Part shown: positions 40,574 to 49,864 of the stretch, piece after piece
How positions within the stretch are numbered: the first letter of the stretch is position 1
How the letters are laid out: every line of letters begins with the position of its first letter
Assembly (NCBI GenBank): GCA_963662525.1
Contig: OY759717.1
Span: 3,286,001-3,350,000, forward strand
From: CAZSDU01 sp963662525
Lineage (GTDB): Bacteria; Bacteroidota; Bacteroidia; Bacteroidales; FEN-979
Direction: 5' to 3'
DNA length: 64,000 nt
Translations under genes and position numbers: made by a program
Notes under the pieces: generated by a model
What the model saw: only the letters and a program-made list of their open reading frames with translations
Database searches by the model: none
Told to the model about the DNA's origin: nothing

Positions 40574-43243
40574 CTAAACAAGATTCTTCTCTCTGAATTG
40601 CAACATCAGTATCCTTTTCATGGTTCTGCGGAATTTTGATCTTTGTTTCGGCAGTTCACCCAAAATGGTATCGAGATAGATAAGCTCTACTCCATTTAAC
40701 ACGATATGGGCACTGTGCTTATTAATAGAAGTAAAAGATTTAAGGGCTGAAGCATCAGCAGATGTCCATGACCGGTTAGCGCGGGTGACAAGAAGTGAAA
40801 GGTCGAATTTCTGAACCAATTCCAGTGGGTAGGGGTTATTGATCAGTGAAGGTAATTCAACAAAAATATAATCATAGCTGCTGGAATCCAAATGTTCGAA
40901 TCCTTTCAAAAGATCAGAAAAATCATTTATTTCAAAGAAGTTCTCCCTGATAACATACTGGATTTCATCATCAGTTGCAGGAATTAATTCTCCTGCATTG
41001 ACATAGCCCTGGCTACCTGGTTGTTCTTTGATATAATTGAGGAAAAGCACATTTTCACCAAAAGATCTCATTTTCCGAGAGACTTCCCGGGCGATGGTTG
41101 TTTTACCTTCTGCATCACGTGTGCTGAATAAAAGGATCAGAACAGGCTTTTTGTTAATATTTTCAGCATTGTGAATCAGTGCCAGTTTAATATTCTGAAC
41201 GATCATTTCCACCAGCCGGGGTAATATAAAACCAATATCTACTGCATAGATCTGCCTTGCGATCTGTGGATAAACGCCTGCCAGTTTGAGTTTTATAAAT
41301 TTTTCAGCGCGCTCTGGAGTTTTTATTGTAGTATCAAAGAACTCCATGGCGATAAGTAAAGCAAGAATGAGAATGAAGCCAATCAGTCCGGCAATAATCA
41401 CGAGTATCATTCCTTTACCGCGCAAAGCATGCAGGGGGTAAAATGGAGGATCGACGACTTTTAGGTTGGAAGTAAGTTCATCATCCTGCTGCCGGAGTTT
41501 TGCCATATTCAAGTCATGCAAAATCGTTAGAAATTCTTCTTCCGTGACCCCGATTAATCTCTCAATCCTTTTCATTTCCGCACCAAGTGGTGCAAACACC
41601 TCATATACCTGCCTGTAATAATTTTTCCGCTCTGCAAGAACTCTTAATGCAGCTTTGCTTTCTTCATAAGCGATAACATTGTTCAGCCAGGAAGCCAGCA
41701 ATTCTTTAAGTGGTAGTCCTTCAACACTGTTATTGACCATATACAAACGGTCGATCTGCTCCTTAATGCCGTGTTTAAGGGTTTCAACACGGTCTTTAAG
41801 TTTAGCAAGCTGAATAATTGTGGCTGAATCATTTCCAAGATCAATTTCAATGTTGGCAATTTGCATGGTTGCATCGGAGAGTTCTGACCGCAATTTCAGG
41901 ATGGCGCTGGTATTCAGTGAAAGTTTGGCATGAGATTCAAGCTTTCGTTCTATAATTTTAATAGCAGCATCAGAAGAAGCGTAAGCGATTTGCTTATTCT
42001 GATATGTTACATCCAGTTCTTCTTTTGTTGTAGCAATTACTTTTGTCTGTTCATAGTAGTTGATAATATTGTTTCTTTCGTTGAACAGGAGCAGATCGTT
42101 CTCTGCTTTTTGTAATCGGCGCATGGCATCTTCCAGTTGCCTTTTAAAGTATTGTATGACAGCATCGGTCTGATTCTGCTTTAATAACTTATAATTTCTG
42201 ATGAACACTTTTGTTAAAAAGATAAGTGTCTGCTGGCAAATTCCCGGATCAGGACAAGTATAAGAAAGCTTAAGGAGATCACTGTTTTGAATGCGGGAAA
42301 TGTTTACGCTGGAGAGTGCTCTGATACTATAAAACTTATCCGTTTCAGAATTCCATAACTGGTAGATAAAATTATAATCATTCTGGTGGCCATAGGCCAA
42401 CAGCCGTTTTACAATCTTATCAAAAGTGGTTGTATCCGCGTTTGAACGGGTAATGGTTTTTATGGTATCCATGGAAGTATAATAATCTCTCATGGACGAT
42501 GTGGTATCTCCGGTTCCGGCAGGTGATGGTTCTGGCTCATAACCATCCTGCTGGGGTGGAGGGGAGGCTTGAGGGACAGAAGTCTCTCCAACCATTAGTT
42601 TTTGTCCAACCTCAATGCTGTTATCACTTAAACGGTTATAGGTCATTAATTCATTTACGCTGATTCCATTTGATTTTGAAATGGAATACATGGTTTCACC
42701 ACGCTTTACAACATGAAAATTTTTTCTGGGCTTTGAATTTTCAATTTTATTGCGAACTGACTCTGCGGTTGCAGTATATTCCTGTTCATCAGAAGGGGAT
42801 TCCTCGAGTAATGAAGTCCCTTTTGAAGGAGGTCGATAATATCTTTTATCATTTCTTTTCTCTCTTTTCACCAGATCCAGGACATCCGGCGGAACTCTGG
42901 AGAGAAGTTCCTCGTAATTTTCCCTGGAGATATATCTTGGATCATAGTGATCGAGCAATAGGTGCTGTGCTAAAAGGCTCACTGAAACCTCCTCCAGTGT
43001 TTGCCTGGCACGTATCAGGTTCATCAGATTGTCGTACACGATCATTTTGGCCATCAGGTCACCGCTGGATTGCTGTTGAACAGAGTATCCTGATGTAATA
43101 CCGGTATAAATGGTCGTTTCCGAGTAGTAGTTGGCCTGGCTTCGCCTTGTCACAAGATAGACAACCGCGGCGATGAGGAGTGGGACCAGGATCAACAACA
43201 GTAAATGCCGTTGAATTAACCTGATAAAATAGATTATCTTCAT
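40574..43243 (-). CDS. Wzc/GumC-like polysaccharide co-polymerase with internal LysM domain and degenerate kinase
   Basis: 889 residues. Membrane segment 1 (residues ~13-31), a long periplasmic region with coiled coils (~330-560), membrane segment 2 (~605-630) and a cytoplasmic P-loop ATPase-like domain (~690-889). Residues ~176-220 are a LysM domain (HVVKRGETMYSISKSNGISV, then NRLSDNSIEVGQKL), not usual in this family. The P-loop is atypical (STRDAEGKTT) and the C-terminus has no tyrosine cluster, so it is probably not an autophosphorylating tyrosine kinase. It should set chain length and couple synthesis to export; LysM may attach it to peptidoglycan. It is coupled to the TolC-like gene by TAATG. 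Confidence 0.88.
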   Translation of the reverse strand: MKIIYFIRLIQRHLLLLILVPLLIAAVVYLVTRRSQANYYSETTIYTGITSGYSVQQQSSGDLMAKMIVYDNLMNLIRARQTLEEVSVSLLAQHLLLDHYDPRYISRENYEELLSRVPPDVLDLVKREKRNDKRYYRPPSKGTSLLEESPSDEQEYTATAESVRNKIENSKPRKNFHVVKRGETMYSISKSNGISVNELMTYNRLSDNSIEVGQKLMVGETSVPQASPPPQQDGYEPEPSPAGTGDTTSSMRDYYTSMDTIKTITRSNADTTTFDKIVKRLLAYGHQNDYNFIYQLWNSETDKFYSIRALSSVNISRIQNSDLLKLSYTCPDPGICQQTLIFLTKVFIRNYKLLKQNQTDAVIQYFKRQLEDAMRRLQKAENDLLLFNERNNIINYYEQTKVIATTKEELDVTYQNKQIAYASSDAAIKIIERKLESHAKLSLNTSAILKLRSELSDATMQIANIEIDLGNDSATIIQLAKLKDRVETLKHGIKEQIDRLYMVNNSVEGLPLKELLASWLNNVIAYEESKAALRVLAERKNYYRQVYEVFAPLGAEMKRIERLIGVTEEEFLTILHDLNMAKLRQQDDELTSNLKVVDPPFYPLHALRGKGMILVIIAGLIGFILILALLIAMEFFDTTIKTPERAEKFIKLKLAGVYPQIARQIYAVDIGFILPRLVEMIVQNIKLALIHNAENINKKPVLILLFSTRDAEGKTTIAREVSRKMRSFGENVLFLNYIKEQPGSQGYVNAGELIPATDDEIQYVIRENFFEINDFSDLLKGFEHLDSSSYDYIFVELPSLINNPYPLELVQKFDLSLLVTRANRSWTSADASALKSFTSINKHSAHIVLNGVELIYLDTILGELPKQRSKFRRTMKRILMLQFREKNLV

Positions 43244-44013
43244 TATTCTATTTTGTTTATCACATTAAATTTTATTCCTGCTATTTCCTGTAAGATCATG
43301 TAGGCATTGTAAAATGCATTTCTGGCTTCTTCAAAGTCGGTGATAGCTTTCCTGTTCATTTCATTGATGTTTGCAAGCTCATAGAGGGTTGTCTGTCCAT
43401 TGAGAAATTCTTTATCCCCCATTTCCTTCTGTAATGCATTGGTTGTTACATTATCATTGGCAATCTTTAATTTTTTCTGGGTAACCAGGAGTTGATTGTA
43501 CTGAACAATAATCAGTTTACGTAATTCAAGGACTTCATTTTCTTTGACGGCCATTGCTTTTTCCACATCTTTGATGGCAGTTTTCACCCGGTTTCTACGG
43601 TCCCAAAGATCGTCGAGCGGGAGCCTGAAACTCATACTAAGTTGATAACGGTTATTATTCTGAAGAGAAAGAATGGTATTTGCATCACCCAGGTTTGTTT
43701 TATTGTTGGTTAATGCATCCCAAATATCCGTAGAAAGCATTCCGTCTGCATACAGGTTCTGCATCCAGTCGCGGCGTGCAGTTTTTACCCTGTATTTTGC
43801 CATGGCAACATCTGCATCCTTGACCCTTAGAAAAGGAGAATGAACCATGGCTGAATCAATCAGATCTTCCAGGGGTGGAATTCGTTGCATGATATCATCA
43901 ATTAATGGATTAAAGGCCACAGTGGTATCCTTATCCTGATAATTCTGTCCGAAAGAGATGAAAGGGAAACAGAGATAAATAACCAAAATAATGCCTGTCA
44001 GTCTTGTTTTCAT
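43243..44013 (-). CDS. Half-length TolC family outer-membrane protein
   Basis: 256 residues with a signal peptide (GIILVIYLCFPFISFGQ). It resembles one half of a TolC/OEP protein: PLEDLIDSAMVHSPFLRVKD, a beta strand region YQLSMSFRLPLDDLWDRRN, then a long helix AVKENEVLELRKLIIVQYNQLL and NGQTTLYELANINEMNRKA. Full TolC proteins have two such repeats (400 residues or more). Its place directly before the Wzc-like gene, with no Wza/OPX gene in view, suggests it contributes to the outer-membrane exit. The start is 29 bases after the sugar transferase stop. Confidence 0.8.
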   Translation of the reverse strand: MKTRLTGIILVIYLCFPFISFGQNYQDKDTTVAFNPLIDDIMQRIPPLEDLIDSAMVHSPFLRVKDADVAMAKYRVKTARRDWMQNLYADGMLSTDIWDALTNNKTNLGDANTILSLQNNNRYQLSMSFRLPLDDLWDRRNRVKTAIKDVEKAMAVKENEVLELRKLIIVQYNQLLVTQKKLKIANDNVTTNALQKEMGDKEFLNGQTTLYELANINEMNRKAITDFEEARNAFYNAYMILQEIAGIKFNVINKIE

Positions 44014-44042
44014 ATTAATTGAATGATTATGCTATAATTCAT

Positions 44043-45275
44043 TTAAACATTTTCTTTTTGTACGAGGGCAGCAAATGTTCTGAGGATGATCTTTATATCT
44101 CCCCAGAAAGTATTGTGTTCTGCATAATAATTATCCAAAGCAAATCTTTCTTCTTCTGACATAATTCCGCCCCGCCCTCTCTTTTCAACCTGCCATAATC
44201 CTGTTAGACCAGCAGGAGCGCGAAACCTGCGGCTCCATTTCTTCTTTGTAAGCGCTTCAGCTTCATTGAGTGGTAAGGGACGGTTCCCAACGATCGACAT
44301 ATCTCCCTTAAAGATATTAAATAATTGAGGGAGTTCATCAATACTGGTCATCCGGATAATTTTCCCGACTCTCGTTATCCGAGGATCATCTTTAATTTTA
44401 AGAAAAGCTTTTCGTGCATTTTTTCTGCGGTTGGCAAGACGTTCACAAATTTCTTCTCCATCGTAATAAACCAAGGGAGAACATGTTTTACCCTCTTTGA
44501 GTTTCGCACATTCCGTGCATTTTTCTTCAACAGACTCACTGATGTATTGGTTCAAATGCTCTACTTCCTTAAGTCTCCGGTCAGCATCAGGGTACATGGA
44601 TCTGAATTTGTAAAAATCGAAAATTTTATAATTGGCACCAACCCGTTTTGAAATGTAGTAAACCCGGCCTTTTGATTCCAGCCGGATGGCCAAAATTGTC
44701 AGTAACATGAATGGAGAGAGGATGAGCAGTGCAAGGGATGCAAGCAGAAGGTCAAAAAGCCGTTTAGGGAAAGGGGTTTTATAGGGCATCATCTCTTCGT
44801 CATGGAAAGCTAAAGGAACAGGAATGTACTCTGCTTTAAACTTTTTTAATGACTGAATGCGGGAAAAAATAATGTCTGGCTTAATCGATTTATGGTAAAA
44901 ATCGTCAATGCCCATGACCAGTGCTTCCTGCTTTAGGCTGTAATCGCGGAACAGGGAAAGAATGATAAACGGGGTCTTCTGATAGAATTTATTGAGTTTA
45001 AGCTTATAAAAGAAGGTCAGGCCATTGATACCAGGTAGAAGATATTCACATAGTATAGCGTCAATTTTCTTCTTTTCTTCATAAACATTTTCAAACCTGG
45101 TATCTTTATCCAGGTCAAAAAGACGGAAAGAGTTATCGGTGAGCCAGTAAATGGCAGCTAATCCATTTCCTTTCACCGTTAATTCAAATAACCCGCTATT
45201 CACAAACAGATCAATGGTTATCTGATCATTCCCAACGTACAGGACATTAAGTTTGTTGATTCCGGTTTCATCCAT
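44043..45275 (-). CDS. Pseudo-receiver fused to a phosphoglycosyl transferase (initiating sugar transferase)
   Basis: 410 residues. Residues ~8-150 fold as a response-regulator receiver, but the acidic pair is Gly15-Asn16 and the acceptor Asp is Glu77 (AILCEYLLPGING), while Ser107 and Lys129 remain. A membrane helix (~172-200, FDLLLASLALLILSPFMLL) then leads into a WbaP/PglC-type domain with KFRSMYPDAD, the catalytic Asp-Glu pair at 313-314 (TSIDELPQLFN) and GLTGLWQV. An insertion holds four cysteines (253, 256, 265, 277; CX2CX8CX11C), a possible metal site. It should attach the first sugar phosphate to undecaprenyl phosphate, with the pseudo-receiver as a control input. It lies 6 bases from the response regulator. 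Confidence 0.9.
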   Translation of the reverse strand: MDETGINKLNVLYVGNDQITIDLFVNSGLFELTVKGNGLAAIYWLTDNSFRLFDLDKDTRFENVYEEKKKIDAILCEYLLPGINGLTFFYKLKLNKFYQKTPFIILSLFRDYSLKQEALVMGIDDFYHKSIKPDIIFSRIQSLKKFKAEYIPVPLAFHDEEMMPYKTPFPKRLFDLLLASLALLILSPFMLLTILAIRLESKGRVYYISKRVGANYKIFDFYKFRSMYPDADRRLKEVEHLNQYISESVEEKCTECAKLKEGKTCSPLVYYDGEEICERLANRRKNARKAFLKIKDDPRITRVGKIIRMTSIDELPQLFNIFKGDMSIVGNRPLPLNEAEALTKKKWSRRFRAPAGLTGLWQVEKRGRGGIMSEEERFALDNYYAEHNTFWGDIKIILRTFAALVQKENV

Positions 45276-45281
45276 AAAGAC

Positions 45282-45680
45282 CTAGCTACCCCTTCTTTGC
45301 GAATATTGTTCCTTAGATTCCAGTCGCCGTTTAATTCTGGCAATAAGTTCTTTCGGGTTAAAAGGTTTAAGCACGTAATCATCTGCTCCCATTTCAAAGC
45401 ATTTGATTTTATCTGCACTTTCTTCTTTGCCTGAAAGCATAATTAATGGAATTTCTTCAAAGAACCCACTTTCGCGAATTCTTTTGATGAATTCAAATCC
45501 ATTCAGCACCGGCATTTCAACATCACAAATAATGACATCCGGAAGATTTCCGGATTGAAGGTAAAACAATGCATCCATGCCATTGTTCATGGTGGTTACC
45601 TCAAAGTCTTTATTGAATGTATTTTCGATGATAAATCTGATACTCTTTTCATCATCAAGAGCGAGTATCTTTTTCTTCAT
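45282..45680 (-). CDS. Single-domain response regulator
   Basis: 132 residues, receiver domain only: ILALDDEKSIRF (acidic pair), acceptor Asp in VIICDVEMPVLNGFEF, LIMLSGKEES (Ser) and DDYVLKPFNP (Lys), all intact. No DNA-binding output domain, so it must act by protein contact. It is first in the polysaccharide operon and 6 bases from the pseudo-receiver sugar transferase, which is its most likely partner. Possible phosphate donors are the two hybrid kinases at the far end of the locus. Confidence 0.93.
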   Translation of the reverse strand: MKKKILALDDEKSIRFIIENTFNKDFEVTTMNNGMDALFYLQSGNLPDVIICDVEMPVLNGFEFIKRIRESGFFEEIPLIMLSGKEESADKIKCFEMGADDYVLKPFNPKELIARIKRRLESKEQYSQRRGS

Positions 45681-45698
45681 GAATCACAATTTGGTAAG

Positions 45699-45706
45699 CA
45701 AATATA
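45699..45706 (-). promoter_or_regulatory. -7 promoter box (TATATTTG) for the polysaccharide operon
   Basis: An exact TAnnTTTG match on the minus strand, 18 bases before the response regulator ATG, in the 110-base gap after uvrB. About 20 bases further upstream is TTA rather than TTG, so the -33 element is imperfect. It probably drives the block from 45.7 down to 34.7 kb. Confidence 0.6.
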
Positions 45707-45790
45707 TTCTAATTTGTATGAAATGCTAAAAATAGATATTAACAAAATTGGGAAAGTTATTGACTGAATTGCCTTTTTTTATTGGTTCTT

Positions 45791-47815
45791 TTAAGGCTTC
45801 GTCTCGAGCAGGTGTTGCAGGGCAATGAGTTCATCACGTAACTGGGCTGCTTCAATGAAATCCAGTGCCTTCACAGCATCTTCCATTCTTTTTCTGGTTT
45901 TCTGCAGGAGTTTCTGGAGTTTCTCTTTCGGCATATATTGTATTACCGGGTCTGCCGCAATATTAACGGTGTCTGTTTCGATATAAGTCAAGCTTGGGTT
46001 CTGTCTGGAATCTGCAACCGATGTCTGACCTAAAATGTCCTGTGTGCTTTTAATAATGGCTGTTGGAGTCAGGTTGTTGGCAAGATTATAGGCCATTTGT
46101 TTTTCTCTCCGGCGATTGGTTTCCGACATCATCCGTTTCATTGAATCGGTTAGTTTGTCTGCATACATGATCACCCTGCTATTCACGTTCCTGGCTGCCC
46201 TGCCGGCAGTTTGCGTAAGTGACCGCTCCGAACGTAAAAAACCTTCCTTATCAGCATCCAGAATCGCCACCAGGGAAACTTCTGGCAGATCCAGGCCTTC
46301 ACGAAGCAGATTCACACCAATCAGAACATCAAATACTCCTAACCTCAGATCGCGCATAATTTCAACCCTTTCCAGCGTATCAACATCTGAATGGATATAC
46401 CTGCATTTCATGTTCAGCCTGGAAAAATAACTGCTCAGCTCTTCCGCCATTCGTTTCGTCAGTGTGGTGACCAGTACACGTTCATTTAGGCGGGTCCGCT
46501 GATTTATTTCATCCAGCAGATCATCAATCTGATTCAGGCTGGGGCGTACTTCAACATAAGGATCCAGCAGACCCGTCGGTCTGATAACCTGTTCCACAAC
46601 AACCCCTTCACATTTCTGCAATTCATAATCAGCAGGCGTTGCACTCACATAAATGACTTGTCCGACCACAGTCTCAAATTCATCAAATTTCAACGGACGA
46701 TTGTCCATGGCTGATGGCAACCTGAAACCGTATTCAACCAGGGTTTGTTTCCTTGACCGGTCCCCTCCATACATAGCCCTGATCTGGGGCAGAGAGGCAT
46801 GACTTTCATCGATGACCATTAAAAAATCATCAGGGAAATAATCCAGCAGGCAAAAAGGGCGGGAGCCTGGTGCGCGTCCGTCAAAATACCGGGAGTAATT
46901 CTCAATTCCTGAACAATATCCCAATTCCCTCATCATTTCAATATCATAGGTTACGCGATCTTCCAATCTCCTGGCTTCCATTTCCTTGTCGTTTTTACGG
47001 AAATATCCGACCTGACGGAAAAGATCATCCTGTATCTCAACCAGAGATTCCTTCATTTTTTCCTGGGAAGTCACAAAAATATTGGCAGGGTACACGGTCA
47101 GGATCTCCTGCAGCTCAAGCCGGCGTCCTGAAACCGGATCCAGGGATTCAATAGATTCAATCTCATCACCTAAAAAAATAATGCGGTAAGCTATATCCAG
47201 ATATGCAGGAAAAATATCAACGGAATCTCCTTTTACCCTGAATTTACCTCGGGTTAATTCAATTTCTGACCGGGCATAAAGACTGTTCACAAAAAGCTGA
47301 AGCAGTCTGTTCCTGCTTAATTTCTGACCGGACTTGATCCGGATAACGTTCTGATTGAAATCATCCGGGTTTCCGATTCCATAAATGCATGAAACAGAGG
47401 CAACCACAATGATATCCCGTCGCCCGGATAGAAGGGAAGAAGATGCACTTAATCTGAGTTTTTCGATTTCCTCATTGATGGAAAGATCTTTTTCAATATA
47501 GGTATTTGTTACAGGGATATATGCTTCCGGCTGGTAATAATCATAATAGGAAACGAAGAACTCAACCGAGTTCTCAGGGAAAAACTGTTTGAACTCCCCG
47601 TACAATTGTGCTGCTAATGTCTTGTTATGACTCAAAACCAGGGTGGGCTTTTGAACCTGCTGAATGACGTTGGCAATGGTGAAAGTCTTTCCTGATCCGG
47701 TCACTCCAACAAGTACCTGGGAGGGATCCTTCCGCTGAATCCCTTCAACCAGTTGATGAATGGCCTCAGGCTGGTCGCCTGTTGGCTGGAATGCGGAGGT
47801 CAGCTTAAACTTCAC
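45791..47815 (-). CDS. uvrB: UvrABC excision repair subunit B
   Basis: 674 residues, full length. UvrB is the damage-verifying helicase of nucleotide excision repair. Walker A GVTGSGKT (37-44), beta-hairpin YYDYYQPEAYIP, helicase motif VI QTAGRAARN, and the C-terminal UVR motif (KLLQKTRKRMEDAVKALDF) that contacts UvrC. It lies 18 bases after the EEP gene and is probably the last gene of the mutL operon, giving a repair-gene cluster. Confidence 0.98.
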   Translation of the reverse strand: MKFKLTSAFQPTGDQPEAIHQLVEGIQRKDPSQVLVGVTGSGKTFTIANVIQQVQKPTLVLSHNKTLAAQLYGEFKQFFPENSVEFFVSYYDYYQPEAYIPVTNTYIEKDLSINEEIEKLRLSASSSLLSGRRDIIVVASVSCIYGIGNPDDFNQNVIRIKSGQKLSRNRLLQLFVNSLYARSEIELTRGKFRVKGDSVDIFPAYLDIAYRIIFLGDEIESIESLDPVSGRRLELQEILTVYPANIFVTSQEKMKESLVEIQDDLFRQVGYFRKNDKEMEARRLEDRVTYDIEMMRELGYCSGIENYSRYFDGRAPGSRPFCLLDYFPDDFLMVIDESHASLPQIRAMYGGDRSRKQTLVEYGFRLPSAMDNRPLKFDEFETVVGQVIYVSATPADYELQKCEGVVVEQVIRPTGLLDPYVEVRPSLNQIDDLLDEINQRTRLNERVLVTTLTKRMAEELSSYFSRLNMKCRYIHSDVDTLERVEIMRDLRLGVFDVLIGVNLLREGLDLPEVSLVAILDADKEGFLRSERSLTQTAGRAARNVNSRVIMYADKLTDSMKRMMSETNRRREKQMAYNLANNLTPTAIIKSTQDILGQTSVADSRQNPSLTYIETDTVNIAADPVIQYMPKEKLQKLLQKTRKRMEDAVKALDFIEAAQLRDELIALQHLLETKP

Positions 47816-47833
47816 TGAAGGGAGATTTAAAAA

Positions 47834-48946
47834 TTAATAAATTGTGGCTGTGATAGGATAATGATCAGAAAGGTCAATATCAAATTTTTTATATTTCGTG
47901 GCTTTGAAAAAATCACTGTATAAAATATAATCAATCCTGAATGAAGGTAACTTCCCTGCATAAGTACTCCCCAGTATACCCTGACCTGCCTTTTTATAGG
48001 AATCGTTTAAAACGGAAGTCATTTGATGATAAGTATAGGAAGAAGGTGTATCGTTAAAGTCACCGCAAACAATAAGAGGATAGCGGCATTGCCTCATCTG
48101 GCTTAACAGGATATCAACCTGCCTGGATCGCTGGATAAATGCACGTTTAAGTTTCCAGGCCATTTTTCGTGATCCTTCTTTGATCCTCGGTGTGTTTACC
48201 TCCGGGTCTGTCAGCCTTGAATAAAAAGAATAGTCATCATCCCCAAAACGTATGGGTTCCAGATGAAGATTATAGACCCTCACAGTATCTGCATTAATGA
48301 TGATATCGGTATAAATAGCGAAATTGCTTTGATCCTGAAGTCCAATGAAATCATGCCCGACAATAGGGTATCTCGAAAATGTTGCAATGGCATTGATTTT
48401 CTCTTTATCCCAGAATTCACGATAATTTTTAAAGAAATAATTCTCCAGGTTGATTGCCCTGGTAAACCGGGAAACGGTTTTTGCATAATTTTCACCCATT
48501 GCAAAGAACTCTTGAATACAGATAATATCAGCTTGCTGACTGGCAAGAAACTCCGTAACCTTGCTCCGGGTTTCAGAAGCACTCTGGGATTGAACATAAC
48601 CATAAAGGCTATGAACATTGTAACTGATGATTTTCACCGGTTTTGCCGATGGAGGCATGGAATTAGACAAATGCAGCGGCAGAACAGATGTTAGTTGATT
48701 CCATCCTGCCAATATTGTGATCAGTGATAGAAAAATGAATCGTTTCCATAAGATCAGCCATATAAGGATGAAAAATAAATTGAAAATGAGGAAGATGGGA
48801 TAGGCAAGTCCGAAAAAGGCAAAAATCCATTGACTGGAGGGACTGATATAGGCTGCAGTATAGGTAAGAATTAGCCCGATAACAAGCAATATATTAAGGA
48901 TGAAAAGCGATTTGATGATTACTGATTTTACCTTTTTCTGTGCCAC
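47834..48946 (-). CDS. Membrane-anchored endonuclease/exonuclease/phosphatase family protein
   Basis: 370 residues. Two to three N-terminal membrane segments (about 10-95) are followed by an EEP domain with ISYNVHSLYGY, DIICIQEFF (metal-binding Glu), VCGDFNDTPSS, RIDYILYSD and LSDHYPITA (catalytic Asp-His). The substrate could be nucleic acid or a phosphoester lipid; the family is diverse. It lies 9 bases from the rhomboid gene, in a gene order I recall as common in Bacteroidota after mutL and two rhomboids. Confidence 0.88.
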   Translation of the reverse strand: MAQKKVKSVIIKSLFILNILLVIGLILTYTAAYISPSSQWIFAFFGLAYPIFLIFNLFFILIWLILWKRFIFLSLITILAGWNQLTSVLPLHLSNSMPPSAKPVKIISYNVHSLYGYVQSQSASETRSKVTEFLASQQADIICIQEFFAMGENYAKTVSRFTRAINLENYFFKNYREFWDKEKINAIATFSRYPIVGHDFIGLQDQSNFAIYTDIIINADTVRVYNLHLEPIRFGDDDYSFYSRLTDPEVNTPRIKEGSRKMAWKLKRAFIQRSRQVDILLSQMRQCRYPLIVCGDFNDTPSSYTYHQMTSVLNDSYKKAGQGILGSTYAGKLPSFRIDYILYSDFFKATKYKKFDIDLSDHYPITATIY

Positions 48947-48955
48947 GGAGCCGGG

Positions 48956-49855
48956 TTATTTTTTTGTTGATGTTTTAAACAGGAACTCTTTTTCATCTTT
49001 GGAAAGACTGTCATATCCTCCTTTTGAGATCTTTTCCAGTATTTCGTCAATCCTATTCTGGTTTTCCTTTTTTCTGAGGTTATATTCTTCATCGGTAACA
49101 GGGCGCTGTGAATAACCTGAACCATAGGAAGATGGATTCTTTGACTGAAAAAAATCGCGGATACGATCGGTATTATTGCCGGGAACAAGCTGACTATATA
49201 TCAAACCAAACAAAGCACCCCCGATATGGGCGATATGTCCGCCCGGATTTCCTGTCGGGATCATGAAAAAATCGAAAATAAATAATGCGATAGCCAGATA
49301 AATGATTTTCATCCTCCCCAGAAATAAAAGCTGGATGGTAAAGTTAGGGACATGAAATGAAATGGCGGTAACAATTGCCATTACAGAGGCTGAAGCTCCT
49401 ATGGCGGTTGACAAGGGAAGCAGGGGAATGAAAACGGGAAACACATTAAATGCCAGGATGTAAACTGCTCCGCCGCTAAACCCTCCGAGAATATATACCC
49501 AGAAAAGCTGACGGCCGGAAAGATATTCCAGAAATATTTTTCCAAACCAGAAGAGCCAAAGCATATTAAACAGAACATGCCAGAAATCAATGTGCAAAAA
49601 CATATAGGTGAATAGGGTCCATGGCTTCTCCAGGATGAAGGGAACAGAGGCAGGAAGTGCAAAATACCGGAGGATTATTGCCATGGCAAACCCGGAATCC
49701 GGTTGATTGAAAAGAAAAAAGATAACCCTGAATGCTTGGATTAAAACCCAGACGGCAACATTGCAAAGGATAAAAACGGATAAAACAGAACCTTGTCTGA
49801 AAAACTTGCTGATTTCCTTCAATAAGCCAGGTCGATGGCCGAAATTTTGGTCCAT
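48956..49855 (-). CDS. Rhomboid family intramembrane serine protease with C-terminal tail
   Basis: 299 residues with six membrane segments. WR-like loop residues and HIDFWHVLFNMLWLFWFG in TM2; catalytic Ser in TAIGASASVMAIV; catalytic His in AHIGGALFGLIYS. The residue after GAS is Ala rather than the more usual Gly. The cytoplasmic tail (~220-299) is charged (SRRPVTDEEYNLRKKENQNR-like), a region often seen on Bacteroidota rhomboids. It lies 9 bases from both neighbours and forms a tandem rhomboid pair with the upstream gene. Confidence 0.9.
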   Translation of the reverse strand: MDQNFGHRPGLLKEISKFFRQGSVLSVFILCNVAVWVLIQAFRVIFFLFNQPDSGFAMAIILRYFALPASVPFILEKPWTLFTYMFLHIDFWHVLFNMLWLFWFGKIFLEYLSGRQLFWVYILGGFSGGAVYILAFNVFPVFIPLLPLSTAIGASASVMAIVTAISFHVPNFTIQLLFLGRMKIIYLAIALFIFDFFMIPTGNPGGHIAHIGGALFGLIYSQLVPGNNTDRIRDFFQSKNPSSYGSGYSQRPVTDEEYNLRKKENQNRIDEILEKISKGGYDSLSKDEKEFLFKTSTKK

Positions 49856-49864
49856 GGTTTTTTG

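Noticed and set aside
45710..45790. Possible terminator after uvrB (GCCTT...AAGGC)
   Set aside because: Only five base pairs with a long loop and no T run after it.
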